Counted from the first letter of the stretch, positions 1-7,082 are shown. The stretch is 17,000 nt of DNA from an uncultured Prevotellaceae bacterium (GCA_937915745.1 CALGGJ010000048.1:1-17000); one strand, 5' to 3'. Notes: generated by a model from the letters alone, not told the origin. Program-made: numbers and translations.

Positions 1-140
1 TGCTCAACATGGCCAAGACCGTAACGACCATCAGCGTCTACATGCCGCAGAACAAGAAACACCTCATCAAAACCATGCCCATGAAGAGGCACAAGCCAAT
101 AGCAAAACTATTCGAAGAGGAATTTTGGGAGGCGCAATGA
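1..140 (+). CDS. 3' end of an unrecognised protein (truncated by window edge)
   Basis: An open frame enters from the left edge (first full codon at 3) and ends with TGA at 138-140, giving 45 residues. The tail is basic in the middle (KK, MKRHK) and ends in an acidic, aromatic stretch (FEEEFWEAQ). There is no recognisable motif, signal or membrane segment in this fragment. An in-frame ATG lies at 9-11, but nothing shows translation starts there; the frame is open to the edge, so this is more likely the C-terminus of a longer gene. It precedes the OmpA-type gene by about 155 bp, and that gap contains a probable new promoter, so the two are probably separate transcription units. Function unknown. 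Confidence 0.5.
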   Translation, partial: LNMAKTVTTISVYMPQNKKHLIKTMPMKRHKPIAKLFEEEFWEAQ

Positions 141-186
141 CGAAGTCAGGAAAAAGATGTGTTTAGCCCGTTTTTTAAAAAAACTC

Positions 187-218
187 TTTTTTCGGGATGG
201 TATATTACAATAATTTTG
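187..218 (+). promoter_or_regulatory. Predicted Bacteroidetes-type promoter for the OmpA-like gene
   Basis: TAATTTTG at 211-218 matches the Bacteroidetes sigma-ABfr -7 consensus TAnnTTTG exactly. A T-rich stretch ending TTTTTTCG (187-194) sits where the -33 TTTG element is expected, at a slightly short spacing. Transcription would begin near 225, leaving a leader of about 70 nt before the ATG at 297. Just upstream, 167-196 has CCCG and CGGG flanking a 6-bp A/T hairpin (A7, CTC, T6), which may help end transcription from the left-hand gene. This is consensus matching only. Confidence 0.45.
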
Positions 219-249
219 TAGATTTGCAACCGACAACGTGTGTCATCAA

Positions 250-290
250 ACCGCCAAACTATTAAACCATTGATATCAATATTAATAAGT
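250..290 (+). repeat. ATTAAAC-type leader sequence
   Basis: The leader of the OmpA-like gene contains AAACTATTAAACCATTG (256-272). The 14-mer AAACTATTAAACCA recurs exactly in the next intergenic region (1656-1669). These A/C/T-rich, G-poor stretches sit just upstream of starts, where Bacteroidetes use unstructured A-rich leaders rather than strong Shine-Dalgarno sites. Confidence 0.4.
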
Positions 291-296
291 TTTATT

Positions 297-1589
297 ATGG
301 ACAAGAAACGACTTTTATCGGCATTGATTCTCATCGTGGGACTCAGTGTAGCTCCCCTCTCGGCACAAGGCATATTGGGGCGGATAGCCAACAGAGTGAA
401 GGAGCAGGTGACTGACAAGATTGAACAGAAGGTAGATAAAGTTGTCGATGAAACCATCGACGAAGTGCTTGACGGCACTAAGTCGAAGTCTGCCGATGCT
501 GACAACAACGATGCAGAGGTCGAGGACACCTACGATCCCCAGGCAGGCGCCGCTAAGAACGACTTCGTGCGTGGCGGTGTCGTGATGTTCGAAGACAATA
601 TGCAGGGTGAGCAGGTGGGCGAGTTCCCTTCTAAGTGGGACCTCGTTCGCGGTAATGCCGAGATTGCAACCATACAAGGGCAGAAGTGTATCGCCCTTAT
701 CGACGGCGACGGATGGATTACCCCGCTGGTTAAGGGTGGCATCAAGAACTATCTGGGAGATGTCTTCACCGTGGAGTACGACATGCTCTACGATGACCGA
801 GCCAAGGATGGCGCACCCAACATTGAGATTGACTTTATGCACGAAACCGAGCGACGAGACAACGAAATCTTTACTGTTAACTACTATATGGGTCATGACA
901 AGCAGACGATTGACTGTGACTATGTACGCCCCACTGATGAAGGATGGACAAGTAAGGAGGGCCATACGTCGGCCCACGAGTGTTGTGTCATCAATGATGG
1001 CCGCTGGCATCACTTTGCCCTGTCGTTCAACAAGCGTGCCCTCAAGTTCTACGTCGATGGAAAGCGCGTGGTCAACGTGCCTAACGCCAAGGCAGGTGCA
1101 GGCTGGATGACGATATGGTCTGGCGGCATGGAAAAGCGTCCAACCTACGTGAAGAATGTAGTGATTGCCAAGGGTGCCGTAGAACTCTATGAACGTCAGG
1201 AGACTGATATCGACGCTAAGGTCGCTGCCGTCGAGAAGGCCATTGCCGAGACGGGTAAGTTCGTCACCAACAACATCCTCTTCGAGACGGGCAAGACAAC
1301 GCTGAAACAAGAGTCGATGGTGGAGATTCAGAGGGTGGCCGACTATATGAAGAAGAATCCAACGACCCGATTCGAAGTGCAGGGACATACCGACAACCAG
1401 GGTTCGGATGCAGTGAACGACCCACTCTCTCAGCAGCGTGCAGAGGCTGTGGTAAAGGCTCTCGAAGGGCTGGGTGTAGATGGATTCAACCTCAAAGCAG
1501 TGGGTAAGGGTTCGCACGAACCTGTGGCCGACAACAAGACCGACGAAGGTCGCGCAAAGAACCGGCGAGTGGAGTTTGTAAAGAAATAA
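297..1589 (+). CDS. Exported LamG-like / OmpA-family envelope protein
   Basis: A 430-residue exported protein predicted to anchor the outer membrane or a periplasmic complex to peptidoglycan. Residues 1-23 form a signal peptide (basic MDKKR, hydrophobic core, cleavage after LSAQ). Residues about 29-58 are a charged heptad-like helix (IANRVKEQVTDKIEQKVDKV), followed by an acidic linker. Residues about 85-295 resemble a concanavalin/LamG-type beta-sandwich (GRWHHFALSF, then LKFYVDGKRV). Residues about 315-430 are an OmpA C-terminal domain: ILFETGKTTL, GHTDNQGSDAVNDPLSQQRA and the terminal GRAKNRRVEF, which hold the Asp and Arg that bind diaminopimelate in this family. An upstream in-frame GTG at 240 would add 19 residues before the signal peptide; ATG 297 is preferred because it starts the signal peptide directly. 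The exact ligand of the LamG-like region is unknown. Confidence 0.85.
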   Translation: MDKKRLLSALILIVGLSVAPLSAQGILGRIANRVKEQVTDKIEQKVDKVVDETIDEVLDGTKSKSADADNNDAEVEDTYDPQAGAAKNDFVRGGVVMFEDNMQGEQVGEFPSKWDLVRGNAEIATIQGQKCIALIDGDGWITPLVKGGIKNYLGDVFTVEYDMLYDDRAKDGAPNIEIDFMHETERRDNEIFTVNYYMGHDKQTIDCDYVRPTDEGWTSKEGHTSAHECCVINDGRWHHFALSFNKRALKFYVDGKRVVNVPNAKAGAGWMTIWSGGMEKRPTYVKNVVIAKGAVELYERQETDIDAKVAAVEKAIAETGKFVTNNILFETGKTTLKQESMVEIQRVADYMKKNPTTRFEVQGHTDNQGSDAVNDPLSQQRAEAVVKALEGLGVDGFNLKAVGKGSHEPVADNKTDEGRAKNRRVEFVKK

Positions 1590-1593
1590 GGAA

Positions 1594-1626
1594 CCTGTCA
1601 TGAATACAGGACCTGCCTGTCGGCAG
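1594..1626 (+). other. Pair of small hairpins after the OmpA-like gene
   Basis: Two short perfect stems follow the stop codon: CCTGT (1594-1598) with ACAGG (1606-1610), and CTGCC (1613-1617) with GGCAG (1622-1626, 4-nt loop). No T-run follows, so this is not a convincing intrinsic terminator. It may be a processing or stability element between the OmpA-like gene and the lipoprotein gene. Confidence 0.25.
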
Positions 1627-1647
1627 ACTGGACCTTAAACACATGAA

Positions 1648-1690
1648 ACCATTAAACTATTAAACCAATAAACAATTAAACAATTAAACC
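1648..1690 (+). repeat. ATTAAAC tandem-like repeats before the lipoprotein gene
   Basis: Five near-copies of a 7-8 bp unit follow each other: ATTAAAC, ATTAAACC, AATAAAC, AATTAAAC, AATTAAACC. They occupy most of the leader immediately upstream of ATG 1703. Related sequence is present in the leaders at 256-269 and, on the minus strand, at 4130-4175. The region is almost free of G on the coding strand, so it should be unstructured in RNA. Confidence 0.5.
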
Positions 1691-1702
1691 AAAATAAAGA
1701 CA

Positions 1703-2158
1703 ATGAAATTCATGGCAATGCTGCTGATGCTGGCAGTGCCATTCACCTTCACCGCCTGCGGCGATGATGACGACGATGACGTAGAAAAGGCTATCGAAAA
1801 CATCGAGAACGGCAAACTCAAACCAACAGTGACCTACAACGAAGGAAAGGATCAGCTCACCCTCACTGCCGTCTATAAAGGCGTGATGACCGAAAGCCAC
1901 GTTGCCAAGTTCGATGCAAACGGTAAGCTCACCAGCTACATCTTTTCAGTGACCTACGCAAGCGACAACCTGGCCGACGAAGCATGGAAGGAGGCACAGA
2001 AAGATTCAGACGATGATATGGAAATTACCCGTAATGGCCGCACCATCACCGCCGATTACACAAATATGTATGCAGAGATTGGAACCTACGATGTGATAAA
2101 GCGTATCTTCCAGGAACTGAAACAACAGTATGAGACGGGCTACGATGTTACACAGTAA
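1703..2158 (+). CDS. Small Asp-rich lipoprotein, probably surface exposed
   Basis: A 151-residue predicted lipoprotein. The N-terminus MKFMAMLLMLAVPFTFTAC is a type II signal peptide with the acylated cysteine at residue 19. It is followed by glycine and six aspartates (residues 21-26). In Bacteroides and Capnocytophaga an acidic run directly after the cysteine acts as a lipoprotein export signal that sends the protein to the cell surface, so surface exposure is a reasonable inference. The rest is hydrophilic and beta-rich (TVTYNEGKDQLTLTAVYKG, then ITRNGRTITADYTN) and ends in a helix (IKRIFQELKQQYETGY). I do not recognise the fold. The gene lies 113 bp after the OmpA-like gene in the same direction and may share its transcript. 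It is followed by a strong terminator. Confidence 0.8.
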   Translation: MKFMAMLLMLAVPFTFTACGDDDDDDVEKAIENIENGKLKPTVTYNEGKDQLTLTAVYKGVMTESHVAKFDANGKLTSYIFSVTYASDNLADEAWKEAQKDSDDDMEITRNGRTITADYTNMYAEIGTYDVIKRIFQELKQQYETGYDVTQ

Positions 2159-2193
2159 GCCCTGACCGAACATACAATCGCTCACAACACACG

Positions 2194-2231
2194 AAAAACA
2201 CTCCTCAGCTGCAAGGCTGTGGAGTGTTTTT
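2194..2231. terminator. Symmetric (bidirectional) intrinsic terminator
   Basis: AAAAACACTCC (2194-2204) and GGAGTGTTTTT (2221-2231) form a perfect 11-bp stem. The stem continues inward, after one T/T mismatch, with CAGC/GCTG around the loop TGCAAG. The A-run and T-run make it usable from both strands. It lies between the convergent lipoprotein gene (ends 2158) and the nucleosidase gene (ends 2330), so it can terminate both. Confidence 0.85.
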
Positions 2232-2329
2232 CTGTCAAACGCAATAATGATGGGGTGAAAGGACCGACCGGCAACAGGCATCCACGACCTGCCCGGTGGC
2301 TGCCCTAATGATGCACCTACACGCGCTGC

Positions 2330-3013
2330 CTACAGACTGTTTAGGAATGTGTTTACGACGTGGAACGAGCGGTCGGCCATCTCTGCCCAGAAGTTCTGAT
2401 ACTCGGCTACATGCTGTTCGGCACCGATGGTATCGCTGATGATGCGGAACGAGATGAACGGTACTCCGTATGTATGGCACGTGTGTGCTATGGCACACGA
2501 CTCCATATCAACGGCCAGAGCTTCGGGATAACGGCGTTTGATGTCGAGCAACTTGTCGAGTTCGGTGACGAACTGGTCGCCCGTGCATATCTGTCCCAGA
2601 TGTATGTGCGCCCCAGCCTCCTGACAGCCGAGTTGTCGTGCCTTTTCTGTCATATAGTGGCTCGACGGATACGGACGCACGATTTCGAGTCCTTCACCTG
2701 CCTCGCCTACATACACGTCGTGATAGACAGTCGAGGTGCTTGCAATGACATCCATCACATGTAGTTCGGCACTGAGTCCGCCTGCACATCCCGAGCTTAC
2801 GAGGTAATCGGGGTGATAGTTGCGAATAAGTTCGCAGGCTCCTATGGCGGCGTTTACCTTACCCATCCCGCTTTGATGCAGGATGAGGCGGTGGGAGTTC
2901 ATCTTTCCAACTACATAGGTGAATCCTGCCTTTTGTTCTGATGTGTGGTTGGTGAGCAATGCCGTGAGGCTTTCCATCTCTTTCTGCATTGCAACGATTA
3001 CTGCTATTGTCAT
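2330..3013 (-). CDS. mtnN: 5'-methylthioadenosine / S-adenosylhomocysteine nucleosidase
   Basis: A 227-residue cytoplasmic enzyme (E. coli homologue 232) that hydrolyses methylthioadenosine and S-adenosylhomocysteine to adenine plus the thio-ribose, in methyl-cycle and methionine salvage; it can feed autoinducer-2 synthesis where luxS is present. The family residues are visible: Glu12 in IVAMQKEM, SGMGKVNAA (48-56), SGCAGG (74-79), GQICTGDQFV (140-149), the nucleoside-binding Met170-Glu171 in VDMES, and the catalytic Asp194 in RIISD. The ATG at 3013 gives the standard N-terminus. A TAnnTTTG match lies 26 bp upstream, directly abutting a palindromic repeat element. The gene is intact and has its own upstream region rather than being tightly linked to the hydrolase gene behind it. 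Confidence 0.95.
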   Translation of the reverse strand: MTIAVIVAMQKEMESLTALLTNHTSEQKAGFTYVVGKMNSHRLILHQSGMGKVNAAIGACELIRNYHPDYLVSSGCAGGLSAELHVMDVIASTSTVYHDVYVGEAGEGLEIVRPYPSSHYMTEKARQLGCQEAGAHIHLGQICTGDQFVTELDKLLDIKRRYPEALAVDMESCAIAHTCHTYGVPFISFRIISDTIGAEQHVAEYQNFWAEMADRSFHVVNTFLNSL

Positions 3014-3038
3014 ATTTCGTGGTTTTATTCAAGATTCG

Positions 3039-3046
3039 CAAATATA
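3039..3046 (-). promoter_or_regulatory. Predicted -7 promoter element for mtnN
   Basis: On the minus strand the sequence is TATATTTG, an exact match to TAnnTTTG, placed 26 bp before the ATG. No clear TTTG -33 element is seen 19-21 bp upstream, because that position falls inside the outer arm of the palindromic element at 3048-3205. Confidence 0.4.
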
Positions 3047-3047
3047 T

Positions 3048-3205
3048 GTTTCATATGCAGATACACTCCTACGGTATTTCATACCTCCGTCGGTATGACT
3101 TCGGGGTGGGATGTTTTCTCTATAGAAAACCTGTGCTTTCTTGCAGCAACCTGCCGCCCTGTCATACCGACGGAGCGAAGCGAAGGAGTGTATCTGATAT
3201 GTAAC
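3048..3205. mobile_element. 158-bp palindromic MITE-like element
   Basis: Nested inverted repeats span the gap between the hydrolase and mtnN genes. The outer arms are 3048-3070 (GTTTCATATGCAGATACACT, then CCT) and 3184-3205, complementary over 22-23 nt with one mismatch and one extra base. The inner arms CTCCGTCGGTATGAC (3085-3099) and GTCATACCGACGGAG (3161-3175) are perfect over 15 bp. Minor hairpins are GGTAT/ATACC (3073-3085) and, near the centre, GTTTTCT/AGAAAAC (3113-3130, loop CTAT). It encodes no protein. The architecture fits a non-autonomous miniature element or a dispersed palindromic repeat; a target-site duplication is not clear. Its right side lies 43 bp from the hydrolase stop, so it could also affect that transcript's 3' end. 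Confidence 0.55.
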
Positions 3206-3248
3206 TTATAAATAGTATGAAACCTATACATACGAAACATGTATGGTT

Positions 3249-4106
3249 TTATAGTGTGAGTATCCAGGCTTTGAGATCGGCCAGCATTTCGTCGTGATAT
3301 TTGAAGCTGGTGCGGAAGCCCCATCCGTGTCCTCCCGAAGGATAGACGTGTATGGAGGCTTTCACCTTGTGTGTTTTCAGTGCTGTGTAGTATTCGGCAC
3401 TGTTGAGCGGCGGCACCGCCGTATCGTCGTCGGACAGCAGCATGATGGCAGGCGGTGTCTGCGCCGTCACCTGCATGGCATTGCTATAAAGACCGGTGAG
3501 TTGTTCTGAAGCATTTCGTCCTATCAGTGCATCGTGAGAGCCTTGATGGGTGACCTCTGTCTGCATCGATATCACAGGATAGAAAAGTATCTGGAAGTTG
3601 GGTGCAGTGGAGGGTTCGGAGTGTGTAGCAACGGTGGAGGCAAGGTGCCCGCCTGCCGACGAACCCATGATACCGACCCGTTGCGGGTTGATGTTCCACT
3701 CTGCTGCATGTGAACGAACTACTCGTAATGCCTCCTTTGCATCACTTATCGGCACTTCGGTGACACCGCGAGGCATCCTGTATTTCAGCACGATGAGGGC
3801 TATGCCGAGATCGTTGTAGAATGGAGCCCAGTCGTAGCCCTCGTGGTCGGTGGCCAGATGTGTGTATCCGCCTCCCGGACAGCACACCACTGCCATGCCG
3901 TTCGCCTTGTCTTTTGCAGGCAGGAAGACTCGTATGGATGGTTTGTAGTTCTGACGCGAGTCATCGTAGGGTTGGCTCTGGTCTGTCCCGTTACTGTTGG
4001 GCAGGCCGTCGGGCCACAGGTCGATGTCGATAGGCGACTGCTGTGCATGGGTGCTGACAGTGGCGAGGACCATGATGATGAGAATAATGAGATTTTTCTT
4101 TTCCAT
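3249..4106 (-). CDS. Exported alpha/beta hydrolase (esterase / acetyl-xylan-esterase-like)
   Basis: A 285-residue exported serine hydrolase. MEKKNLIILIIMVLATVSTH is a signal peptide with cleavage near AQQ. The mature chain begins with the SPIDIDLWPDGLPNSNG type of segment seen in Bacteroidetes lipase/esterase-like proteins. CCPGGGY (75-81) is the oxyanion-hole loop, GSSAGG (148-153) carries the nucleophile Ser150, SDDDTAVPP (225-233) supplies the acid, and GGHGWG (258-263) carries His260, so the triad is complete. Such enzymes usually deacetylate or de-esterify plant glycans; the substrate here cannot be read from sequence. An upstream in-frame TTG at 4124 would add MTIPLI before the signal peptide and is unlikely. 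It lies 64 bp downstream of uvrD in the same direction, with an ATTAAACC-type repeat leader between. Confidence 0.85.
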   Translation of the reverse strand: MEKKNLIILIIMVLATVSTHAQQSPIDIDLWPDGLPNSNGTDQSQPYDDSRQNYKPSIRVFLPAKDKANGMAVVCCPGGGYTHLATDHEGYDWAPFYNDLGIALIVLKYRMPRGVTEVPISDAKEALRVVRSHAAEWNINPQRVGIMGSSAGGHLASTVATHSEPSTAPNFQILFYPVISMQTEVTHQGSHDALIGRNASEQLTGLYSNAMQVTAQTPPAIMLLSDDDTAVPPLNSAEYYTALKTHKVKASIHVYPSGGHGWGFRTSFKYHDEMLADLKAWILTL

Positions 4107-4129
4107 GATTAGGGGTATAGTCAAAAGTT

Positions 4130-4175
4130 TAAGGGTTTAATGGCTTAAGGGTTTAAGGGGGGTTAATGGCTTAAT
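4130..4175 (-). repeat. TTAAACCC / ATTAA repeats in the hydrolase leader
   Basis: On the minus strand the sequence between uvrD and the hydrolase gene repeats CCTTAAACCCTTAAGCCATT and CATTAAACCCTTAAAC. It is C/A/T-rich and G-poor in the transcript sense. It belongs to the same loose ATTAAAC family as the leaders at 256-269 and 1648-1690. Confidence 0.45.
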
Positions 4176-6570
4176 GGGTCTCCTCTCCCTCTGAGGTGTA
4201 AGGGTGAGTCTCAGAGGTAAGTGGGAGCCTCTTGAATCGTGCAAACTTCAGCAGCAGTTGCTTGGTGCCTGCATTACTGAACCGCACTGTGGCTTTGAGG
4301 CTGTCGCCGCTGCCTTCTACTTTCACCACTTCGCCTTCACCGAAGCGGTCGTGCAGGATACGTTGTCCGGGAGCAATGGATGCCGACGTGTCCGTTGCGG
4401 CCGCTTCGGCCGTAGCGGTGGTTGGTGTATATGAGTGTGATGAGGGGTTTGTCGTGACCTGCGAGATGCGTGTAAGCCGCCTACGACCCGCCAGGCCTGA
4501 TGGGCGGACTGGCAGAGTGTCGAACAGTGATGTGCTGACACGTGGTGTCGATGGTGTGTGGCGCTGTGTAGTGTTGACACTGAATTGCAGATAGTTGTCG
4601 TCGATGTCGCGTATGAAGCGGCTGGGATTTGAGAATTCTATCTTTCCGAAGTGGAACCGGCTGCGTGCGTAGGTGATATAGAGGTGCCGCTTGGCGCGGG
4701 TGATGGCCACGTAAAACAAGCGTCGTTCCTCTTCTATCTCGCGGGCGCTGCCACTCGACATCTGGCTGGGGAAGAGGTTTTCTTCGAGTCCGGCAACGAA
4801 GACGGTGTCGAATTCGAGTCCCTTGGCTGCATGTATGGTCATGAGTGTTACGCGGTCGGTGCTGTCACCATCGTCGGTATCGACGTCTGAGAGCAACGCC
4901 ACCTCGCCCAGATAGTCGCTCAGGCTTATGTTTTCGTTACCCTCCTCGCGCCGTGTGTCGCAGAAGTCGGACAGGCCGGCTGCCAGTTCTTCCACGTTTT
5001 CCTGCCGGCTCATGCCTTCGGGCGTGGTGTCGGAGTAGATTTCTGCGAGCAGGCTGCTCTGCTGCATTATGTAGCGTCCGGTTTCGTTGGCATCTTCGTT
5101 TTGTGCTTTGTCGATAAATGTATGCACGAGTGTTGCGAATGCCTGCAACTTTGCGGCCGTACCACTGTTGACCTTCAATCCGTAGGCAGCGGGGTTGCAC
5201 ACCACGGTCCAGAGGCTTACCTGGTGTGATGTGGCCGCTTCGGTTATGCGGCTTACGGTGGTCTGCCCTATGCCGCGTGCAGGGGTGTTGATAATTCGCT
5301 TGAGTGCCTCTTCGTCGTGTGGATTGACTGCCATGCGGAAGTATGCGATGATGTCTTTTATCTCCTTACGTTGATAGAACGACAGCCCTCCATATACTCT
5401 GTATGGCAAAGAATGTTTGCGCATGTTTTCTTCAAACACACGGCTCTGTGCGTTGGTGCGATACAGGATTGCAAACTGTGAGTAGTCGGTGTGCTCGGCT
5501 GCATGTTGCTTCTGTATTATTTTGATGATTATCTGTGCCTCTTCAACATCGCTGTACGCTTCGATTACAGGAATCTTGCTGCCTTGCTCTTTTTCCGAAA
5601 ACACGTTTTTCCGTATCTGTCCCACGTTTTTGTGTATGAGGCTGTTGGCTGCACCTACGATGGTGCGTGTGGAGCGGTAGTTCTGTTCGAGTTTGAAGAG
5701 TTCCACCTTTGTGTCGGGCCAGATGTCGTGGAAGGTGAGGATGTTGTCGATATTTGCTCCGCGGAATGAGTAGATGCTCTGTGCATCGTCGCCCACTACA
5801 CACACACGGTGTGGTGGCTGTGCTGCAAGTTGCAGTATGATTTGATGTTGCGCGAAGTTGGTGTCTTGATATTCATCGACCAATATATATCTGAACCGTT
5901 GCTGATATTTGTGCAGTATTTCCGGATATCGGCTGAATAGCTGATATGTATATACCAGCATGTCGTCGAAGTCGAGCGCGTCGGCCCCGTGGCATCGTGC
6001 CTGATAACGGGCGTATATGTCGCGCATGGCAGGTATGTTGGCCTTTACGTCGGCAGCCATGAGTGCTGGTGCCGATGCATAGTCTTTTGGCAGGATGAGG
6101 TGGTTTTTTGCGTCGCTTATCCTGGCTTGTATGCTTCCCGGCTTGTAGGTCTTGTCATCGAGTTGAAGCTCGCGTATGATGGTTTTTACGAGGCTTCGGC
6201 TGTCGGCCTGATCGTAGATAGTGAAGTTGGAGCCGGTGTGCAGTGGGTCGTCGGCCGGCAGTTGCGGCAGTTCGGTACGCAGGATGCGCAGGCAGACAGA
6301 ATGGAATGTGCCCATCCACAGCTGGCGTGCCTGCTCACCGCCCACAATGCCTGCGATGCGTGCTTTCATCTCGCCTGCGGCCTTGTTGGTGAATGTGAGG
6401 GCGAGTATGGTCCAAGGCTGAAATCCCTGCTCTATGAGGTAGGCAATCTTATGTGTGAGTACACGTGTCTTGCCCGAGCCGGCGCCTGCCACCACGAGCG
6501 AGGGACCGTCGCAGTAGAGTATTGCAGCACGCTGACCCTCGTTGAACGATGTCTGTAGGGTTTTGTCCAT
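4171..6570 (-). CDS. uvrD: UvrD/PcrA-type SF1A DNA helicase
   Basis: A 799-residue cytoplasmic ATP-dependent 3'-5' helicase for nucleotide excision repair, mismatch repair and clearing of stalled polymerases. All SF1A motifs are present: Q motif FNEGQRAAI (Gln13), Walker A AGAGSGKT (28-35), Ia TFTNKAAGEMKARI, II VDEYQD (231-236), III VVGDDAQSIYSFRGA (258-272), IV LEQNYRST (294-301), V TIHAAKGLEFDTVF and VI LFYVAITRAKRHL. The C-terminus (about 735-785, GQRILHDRFGEGEVVKVEG) is the PcrA/UvrD Tudor-like domain known to contact RNA polymerase. The length is slightly above the 720-750 typical of the family. The ATG overlaps the stop codon of the upstream small gene as TAATG, so translation is probably coupled. 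PcrA is an equally good name. Confidence 0.95.
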   Translation of the reverse strand: MDKTLQTSFNEGQRAAILYCDGPSLVVAGAGSGKTRVLTHKIAYLIEQGFQPWTILALTFTNKAAGEMKARIAGIVGGEQARQLWMGTFHSVCLRILRTELPQLPADDPLHTGSNFTIYDQADSRSLVKTIIRELQLDDKTYKPGSIQARISDAKNHLILPKDYASAPALMAADVKANIPAMRDIYARYQARCHGADALDFDDMLVYTYQLFSRYPEILHKYQQRFRYILVDEYQDTNFAQHQIILQLAAQPPHRVCVVGDDAQSIYSFRGANIDNILTFHDIWPDTKVELFKLEQNYRSTRTIVGAANSLIHKNVGQIRKNVFSEKEQGSKIPVIEAYSDVEEAQIIIKIIQKQHAAEHTDYSQFAILYRTNAQSRVFEENMRKHSLPYRVYGGLSFYQRKEIKDIIAYFRMAVNPHDEEALKRIINTPARGIGQTTVSRITEAATSHQVSLWTVVCNPAAYGLKVNSGTAAKLQAFATLVHTFIDKAQNEDANETGRYIMQQSSLLAEIYSDTTPEGMSRQENVEELAAGLSDFCDTRREEGNENISLSDYLGEVALLSDVDTDDGDSTDRVTLMTIHAAKGLEFDTVFVAGLEENLFPSQMSSGSAREIEEERRLFYVAITRAKRHLYITYARSRFHFGKIEFSNPSRFIRDIDDNYLQFSVNTTQRHTPSTPRVSTSLFDTLPVRPSGLAGRRRLTRISQVTTNPSSHSYTPTTATAEAAATDTSASIAPGQRILHDRFGEGEVVKVEGSGDSLKATVRFSNAGTKQLLLKFARFKRLPLTSETHPYTSEGEETH

Positions 6571-6971
6571 TACTTCTTAAACTCAATGGCCTTTGGCAGT
6601 TTCACGTATTTCCGGCCTTGTATGGTCTTGATGTTGGCATCGCCCACCTGCCGCATGGTGATTGTCTTGTCGTCGGTCTGCACCAGTTCGATGGTTTGCG
6701 AATCGCTGCCGTTGTCGCAGGCGGTGCGCACTGTGGCCTTCCTGTCTTTCTGACTCTCTACTTTCAGAATAATCCACGTGCCATTGAGGTTGCCCCGAAG
6801 ATATCCGTAGCACCACTCGTCGGGAATACCTGGCACTGCGATGGAGTCGGCACTGAGGTTGATTTCAAGACTTATCTTGAGTTCCTGGTTGGTGTAGTGT
6901 CCACAAAACTGCTGTGCGCTGGAATATGCAGCTGCCATGAGCAGGAACGGGATGATGAATAGTCGTTTCAT
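6570..6971 (-). CDS. Small exported protein of unknown function, coupled to uvrD
   Basis: A 133-residue protein with a clear signal peptide (MKRLFIIPFLLMAAAYSSAQ, mature end at Q or QF). The mature part is a compact beta-rich domain with three cysteines (in FCGHY, EWCYG and TACDN). It alternates polar and hydrophobic strands such as ELKISLEINLS, GTWIILKVES, QTIELVQ and KTITMRQVGD. I do not recognise a family. The frame stays open upstream to 7070, but that part crosses the 22-bp repeat array and precedes the signal peptide, so ATG 6971 is chosen. Its TAA shares one base with the uvrD ATG (TAATG), a stop/start arrangement implying coupled translation of an exported protein and a cytoplasmic helicase. 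No -7 promoter match is seen directly upstream. Confidence 0.75.
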   Translation of the reverse strand: MKRLFIIPFLLMAAAYSSAQQFCGHYTNQELKISLEINLSADSIAVPGIPDEWCYGYLRGNLNGTWIILKVESQKDRKATVRTACDNGSDSQTIELVQTDDKTITMRQVGDANIKTIQGRKYVKLPKAIEFKK

Positions 6972-6994
6972 ATGTTTTGGTTTATATGTTCGAA

Positions 6995-7082
6995 GAGTAC
7001 GCAGTCGCGGGGTTGTGAGTGGGTGCTTGCGGGTCCACGAGTGCGCAGTCGCGGGCTCGTGAGTGCGCACTCGTCGTCGTCA
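6995..7082 (-). repeat. Array of four 22-bp tandem repeats (array 1)
   Basis: Four consecutive 22-bp units start at 6995, 7017, 7039 and 7061 on the plus strand, each beginning GAGT. Unit 3 reads GAGTGCGCAGTCGCGGGCTC plus GT; units 1 and 3 are very similar, and units 2 and 4 diverge. Read on the minus strand the core is GCGCACTC followed by a 14-bp spacer such as ACGAGCCCGCGACT. The same family occurs in the opposite orientation at 16844-16931. The array fills the gap between the exported aminopeptidase gene (ends 7093) and the small exported gene (starts 6971). Confidence 0.75.

Noticed and set aside
167..196. Rho-independent terminator after the left-edge gene
   Set aside because: The only stem is an A/T hairpin flanked by CCCG/CGGG with an unpaired T-run; too weak for a separate call, noted under the promoter.
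315..1601. Long minus-strand open frame (428 codons) opposite the OmpA-like gene
   Set aside because: It mirrors codon positions of a well-supported gene with clear domains, shows no family motif and has no start context; an antisense shadow.
6972..7070. Upstream extension of the small exported gene by 33 codons
   Set aside because: The extension is encoded by the 22-bp repeats and would bury a good signal peptide; ATG 6971 is the better start.
6995..7082. 22-bp arrays considered as CRISPR
   Set aside because: Units are contiguous without unique spacers of constant length between longer conserved repeats, and no cas genes are present.
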